Below are positions 16,260 through 18,997 of a stretch of DNA of 18,997 nt, in pieces; position 1 is the first letter of the stretch, and every line of letters begins with the position of its first letter. The DNA is from Firmicutes bacterium UBA7510 (lineage in GTDB: Bacteria; Bacillota; Clostridia; Tissierellales; Sedimentibacteraceae). A program made the translations under genes and the position numbers. The DNA is taken from the NCBI GenBank assembly GCA_002479485.1, contig DLNM01000065.1:1-18997 (forward strand), given 5' to 3'. The notes below the pieces were generated by a model, which saw only the letters and a list, made by a program, of their open reading frames with translations, was not told where the DNA came from and ran no database searches.

Positions 16260-16291
16260 GATGAGGTATAAGGGGCTATAAGGAGAGAAAA

Positions 16292-16783
16292 ATGTTTGAA
16301 AATAAATATAAAGTTAGAGTAAGCTCGAGAGCAATCATTTTTAATCAAGGTAAAGTATTATTAAACTGTTTTGGTAATGGAAAATATTAAAATTTTCCGG
16401 GTGGAGGAATTGAAAAAGAAGAAAATGCAATACAGGCTGTAGTAAGAGAAGTTAAAGAAGAAACAGGATTAAATGTTTCTGTAACAGAAATGGTTTTCTC
16501 TCTAGAATATGAACCCAAAACAGGTAAGCAAATATATGGAGATGGTCATCATATCAGTTTTTTCTTTCGTTGTAAGTTAATGGGTGACGATACTTTGCAA
16601 ATTCCAACATTACCTGATATTGATCCAATAGATACAACACTTATAGCATCGCCAAAGTGGGTGGATATAAAAGATTTGAGTTCTTTAAATATATTACCTC
16701 ATATTAATAAAAATTTAGTTGATTACTATAACACAGGAGTGTTTTTACCTAGATTTTTTGAAGAACCATATATAGCTGAATAA
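16292..16783 (+). pseudogene. Nudix hydrolase, second copy with nonsense codon
   Basis: It is nearly identical to the gene at 7361-7852, with the same start context (AGGAGAG before ATG 16292) and the same end. Codon 33 is TAA (16388-16390) where the intact copy has TAT, a single T-to-A change just before the Nudix box. The rest stays in frame, including the complete box GGGIEKEENAIQAVVREVKEETGL. Other changes are scattered (for example D29N, S46A, N55K, D61N). Restart at the internal ATG 16490 would omit the Nudix box, so the product should be inactive. The copy is probably recently dead, since no other stop or frameshift is visible. Confidence 0.87.
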
Positions 16784-16843
16784 AAAAATTAAATAAATAA
16801 GTTTTTTTATAGATAATAATATTAGATGTGAATATACAACGTT

Positions 16844-16991
16844 ACATAACAACATGTTCACGCTTCGGGTCTTAGAGGGAACGTTCAAGAAGCAAGTCAG
16901 ACCACATCACTTCACCGGGTGTGACCACCGCCAGGACGGTCTAGCTCTTGCTGTCCGGTTCAGTGACGTCGTGAACACAGAACTGTTAGGC
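16844..16991 (+). repeat. attC-like site 20
   Basis: R'' ACATAAC 16844-16850, R' GTTAGGC 16985-16991, 148 nt. The flank GAATATACAACGTTACATAAC is the same as before site 10, as expected for a copy of the Nudix cassette. It pairs with the leader after site 19. Confidence 0.9.
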
Positions 16992-17022
16992 GAAATCAGT
17001 ACTTGTTAGAAAGGAGAATAAA

Positions 17023-17721
17023 ATGCCATTTTCAGAAAAAATAAAATTAGAGGTAAAGAAAAAATCGTGTTTTAGATGTGTTATATGCCATAAACCTTTT
17101 GTAGAGATCCATCATATAGTTCCAGAATCTGCGGGAGGAAATTCTTTTCATGATAATGCTGTTACATTGTGTTCATCATGCCATGATTTATTCGGTGGTA
17201 ATCCAGATAAGAGAAAACAAATAAAACAAATGAGAGACCATTGGTATGAGCAGATGGAAAAACGATATAGAGGAGATATTTATATAAATGATAATATAAA
17301 TGAAATCCCAGAAAATATAAATATGTTAAAGAATAAAGGAATTGCATTATATCACTATATTTATGAACATGAAGATTTTAATACTACTGCTCAAATTTTA
17401 TTTAATTTATTAAAGAATTGTCAAAAGCATAATCCAAATCAAAAAAGGTTTTTATATTTAGATATCGAAGGTCATAGAAATAGTGCTGGTGGATTTGATA
17501 ATGACATGTTGGAACTACAAAAAGAATATATGCTTGAATTTTTAATGCAGTTTTTTACAGAGATACACACTCCTTTGTATGATATATCAAATAATAAATT
17601 ACAGAGAAATGATATACCAGAAAAATTTTTTATAGTTGATAATGCAAAAGAAGCAATAAATTTTTTAAAAAAAGAATCAAAGAATATGCATATTGAATTT
17701 TATTCAGGAGATGTTGAATAA
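17023..17721 (+). CDS. HNH-type nuclease-like protein with unknown C-terminal part
   Basis: A 232-residue protein. Residues about 15-56 form an HNH/zinc-finger nuclease motif: CFRCVICHKP (Cys19 and Cys22), then VEIHHIVPESAGG with His30-His31, HDNAVTLC with Asn45, and CSSCHDLF with Cys50, Cys53 and His54. Paired cysteines hold zinc, and the His-Asn-His set is the metal-dependent cutting site. Residues about 57-90 are helical and basic. The C-terminal 140 residues (HYIYEHEDFNTTAQILFNLL, FLYLDIEGHRNSAGGFDNDM) are unknown and could sense a ligand or bind a partner. The start ATG 17023 has AAAGGAG. The leader is only 31 nt and lacks the common block. A defence or restriction-like role is plausible but is inference. 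Confidence 0.85.
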   Translation: MPFSEKIKLEVKKKSCFRCVICHKPFVEIHHIVPESAGGNSFHDNAVTLCSSCHDLFGGNPDKRKQIKQMRDHWYEQMEKRYRGDIYINDNINEIPENINMLKNKGIALYHYIYEHEDFNTTAQILFNLLKNCQKHNPNQKRFLYLDIEGHRNSAGGFDNDMLELQKEYMLEFLMQFFTEIHTPLYDISNNKLQRNDIPEKFFIVDNAKEAINFLKKESKNMHIEFYSGDVE

Positions 17722-17728
17722 TAACTTC

Positions 17729-17907
17729 GCCTAATAACATGTTAACGCTTCGGGTCTAGTAGGAACGTCAGCGAGTAGGATAATCAGGAAAGAAAGTCAC
17801 GCAGAGGGCAAGTCAGACCACATCATATCACCGGGTGTGACCACAGCCAGGACGGTCTAGCTCTTACTGTCCGGTTTAGCTATGTCGTGAACACAGAGAC
17901 GTTAGGT
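17729..17907 (+). repeat. attC-like site 21 (long subtype, altered)
   Basis: R'' GCCTAAT 17729-17735 (AAT for AAC) and L'' TGTTAACG. R' is GTTAGGT at 17901-17907. The length is 179 nt, with the long-subtype insertion. The 3' arm reads GTTTAGCTATGTCGTGAAC. It lies only 7 nt after the HNH gene, the shortest gene-to-site gap in the array. Confidence 0.87.
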
Positions 17908-17937
17908 GAAATTATAAACTAGTAAAAGGAGAAACAA

Positions 17938-18722
17938 ATGGAACATATTTTCAATTATATGAATACCAACAAGAAATGGATTTTTAGTGGTGTTGGTATT
18001 GCAAGTATAGGTGTGTTATTTGGTTTCGTTAGGAGAAAGTTATTAAGGAGAAAACCAATAAAAGTAGAATAGTAACTTCGAAAATTAAGGGAAACAATAA
18101 TGTAAATATTATAGGAAATAATAATCAGTTTTATAATAAAAACAGAAGTGATGCGATATTAGAAATTGTTGATATAGATATTGATGAGCATAATGAAGAT
18201 GGGTACCCTATTATCGATATAAAGCTTAGAAATTTGGGAGAAAATGCTGGTTTTGTAAAACAAGTAGATATTTATGTGCATGATTGCTTTAAGATGGATA
18301 ACCCCAATTTAACTGTTTACTCAAAAATTGATGCTTCGCATACTTATAATACTTTATTAGATTTAAAGACAAAAGCAAAGGCTTTGAAGGTATCTCAATC
18401 AGTACCTGCAAGTTCAGTTGATAGGTTTCAAATAGTATTAGCTAGTAATCACGATGAACCTGAAATTCCTTGGATTTATGAGCTATCGTTTACAATTAAA
18501 TATAACTCAAATAAATCAATTAAGTCACCTTCAAATTATATTCTTCCGGTTCGGTCTAATGTAGATTATGAGGGAAACTTTATTCGTGATAACTCTATAG
18601 AAATAGCGAAAAATAATTATAAAAATTTGAAAAGGTTTAACGATAAGGTTGCTATAAAAAGTCAACATTTTATAGATATTTACGAAAGTTATGTTGATTC
18701 TATTGAATATTTTAACGTATAG
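17938..18722 (+). pseudogene. Frameshifted membrane-anchored protein gene
   Basis: The gene starts at ATG 17938 (AAAGGAG upstream) and reads a 44-residue frame with one membrane segment (about 13-29, IFSGVGIASIGVLFGF) and a basic stretch RRKLLRRKP, ending at TAG 18070-18072. A second frame takes over at once from about 18072 (VTSKIKGNNNVNIIGNNNQF) and runs to TAG 18720-18722 with no ATG, GTG or TTG start near its beginning. An anchor followed by KIKGNNNVNIIGNNN is a familiar layout for one protein, so I infer a one-base shift near 18060-18072. An alternative is translation by slippage or from a TTG at 18234. The C-terminal domain (DILDIDEHNEDGYPIIDIKLRN-like core, then KQVDIYVHDCF) is unrecognised. 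The leader is short, as for cassettes 12 and 20. Confidence 0.7.
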
Positions 18723-18744
18723 TAATGCTTTCGTTTATAACTTC

Positions 18745-18889
18745 GCCTAACAACATGTTCGCGCTTCGGGTCTTAGAGAGAACGTTTATGGGGCAAGTCA
18801 GACCACATCATTTCACCGGGTGTGACCACCGCCAGGCGGGAAAGTCAGGGATGTCCGGTTCAGCGATGTCGTGAACACAGAACCTATGT
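18745..18889 (+). repeat. attC-like site 22 with damaged R' box
   Basis: R'' GCCTAAC 18745-18751 with L'' TGTTCGCG. The 3' arm ends AGAACCTATGTG where other copies have AGAACCGTTATGTG, so two bases (GT of the crossover triplet) are missing. The flank GTTTATAACTTCGCCTAAC pairs well with the start of cassette 21. Excision at this end should be blocked. Confidence 0.87.
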
Positions 18890-18997
18890 GAAAAGCTAAT
18901 GTAATGTCAGAGTGTATTTTTAGGGGCGAATTAAATATAGTTTATAGTATTTAAAACTATTTTAAGATAGTAAAAATTATTTTGTACTATTAAACAT
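18890..18997 (+). other. Leader of the next cassette, cut by the window edge
   Basis: It has the usual early cassette sequence: AAAAGCTAATGTAATGTCAGAG, the T-rich stretch and GGGGC near 18905-18928, then AT-rich sequence. No start codon with a ribosome site is seen before the edge, so the gene lies beyond 18997. Confidence 0.7.

Larger units (their letters stand above)
102..18889 (+). mobile_element. Integron-type gene cassette array (CALIN or integron interior)
   Basis: Twenty-two copies of one structured repeat alternate with single genes, all on the + strand. Each repeat starts with an R''-like box ending in AAC and TGTTCACG, and ends with CGTGAACA and a GTT box, as in attC sites. If recombination falls after the G of the final GTT, as in known integrons, every unit is one gene plus one site. 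The first bases of each cassette are complementary to the last bases before the next R'' box, and the matching sequence differs from cassette to cassette. This is expected if the site folds in an excised circle. No integrase or attI is present, so the window is either the inside of a larger integron or an integrase-free cluster. An alternative is a repeat family that acts only as RNA, but that does not explain the cassette-specific end pairing. Confidence 0.88.

Noticed and set aside
102..18889. CRISPR array
   Set aside because: Repeats are about 147 nt with internal palindromic boxes, and the intervals are genes of 350-1100 nt, not short uniform spacers.
102..18889. Tandem insertion sequences or short group II introns
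   Set aside because: There is no transposase or reverse transcriptase, no target duplications, and the units are too short for an intron with its domains. The inverted ends of each unit are better explained by attC folding.

Overview
The window is an AT-rich tandem array of about 20 single-gene cassettes, every gene on the + strand, separated by 22 copies of a structured repeat (19 end to end, 3 broken). A typical copy is 145-149 nt, and a long subtype is 177-179 nt. Each begins with an R''-like box (RYYYAAC type, e.g. ACCTAAC) followed by TGTTCACG, and ends with CGTGAACA and an R'-like box (GTTRRRY type, e.g. GTTAGGT). This is the layout of integron attC recombination sites, so I read the window as the interior of a chromosomal integron or of an attC cluster lacking an integrase (CALIN). 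No integrase gene or attI site lies inside the window. The strongest evidence is a test across cassettes: in all 19 cassettes with both ends present, the bases after the upstream GTT are complementary to the bases before the downstream AAC, in most cases for about 20 nt. That complementarity only comes together in an excised circle.

Organism: the AT-richness, strong Shine-Dalgarno sites (GGAGG, AAAGGAG), small lipoproteins and DUF3784/DUF3788/DUF3795-type proteins suggest a low-GC anaerobe. A Treponema-like spirochaete (Treponema denticola is known to carry a chromosomal integron) or a clostridial host are both possible. The sequence does not settle this.

Layout: cassettes 1-8 (245-7197) carry small envelope or unknown proteins (coiled-coil lipoprotein, DUF3784-like membrane protein, anchored exported protein, ABM-like barrel, second lipoprotein), a P-loop kinase-like protein, a small membrane protein and a DUF5677-like protein. 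Cassettes 9-16 (7199-15337) carry a Nudix hydrolase, three GNAT acetyltransferases, a TIR protein with two membrane helices, a DUF3788-DUF3795 fusion, a SAM methyltransferase and a squalene-cyclase-fold-like protein. From 15338 to 16290 the array is decayed: attC sites 17 and 18 keep only their 5' halves, site 19 only its 3' half, and gene remnants lie between. The next unit carries a second copy of the Nudix cassette killed by a nonsense codon. The last two cassettes carry an HNH-type protein and a frameshifted membrane protein.

The genes do not form a pathway. They look like independent adaptive functions (small-molecule modification, envelope, possible defence) collected one cassette at a time. 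Most cassettes share a conserved leader block (CAGAG, T-rich stretch, GGGTC) and many share a conserved 3' flank (AGTCAAGTAGCTTA). The TIR, HNH and terminal membrane-protein cassettes lack both and have leaders of only about 30-45 nt, suggesting a second cassette class.
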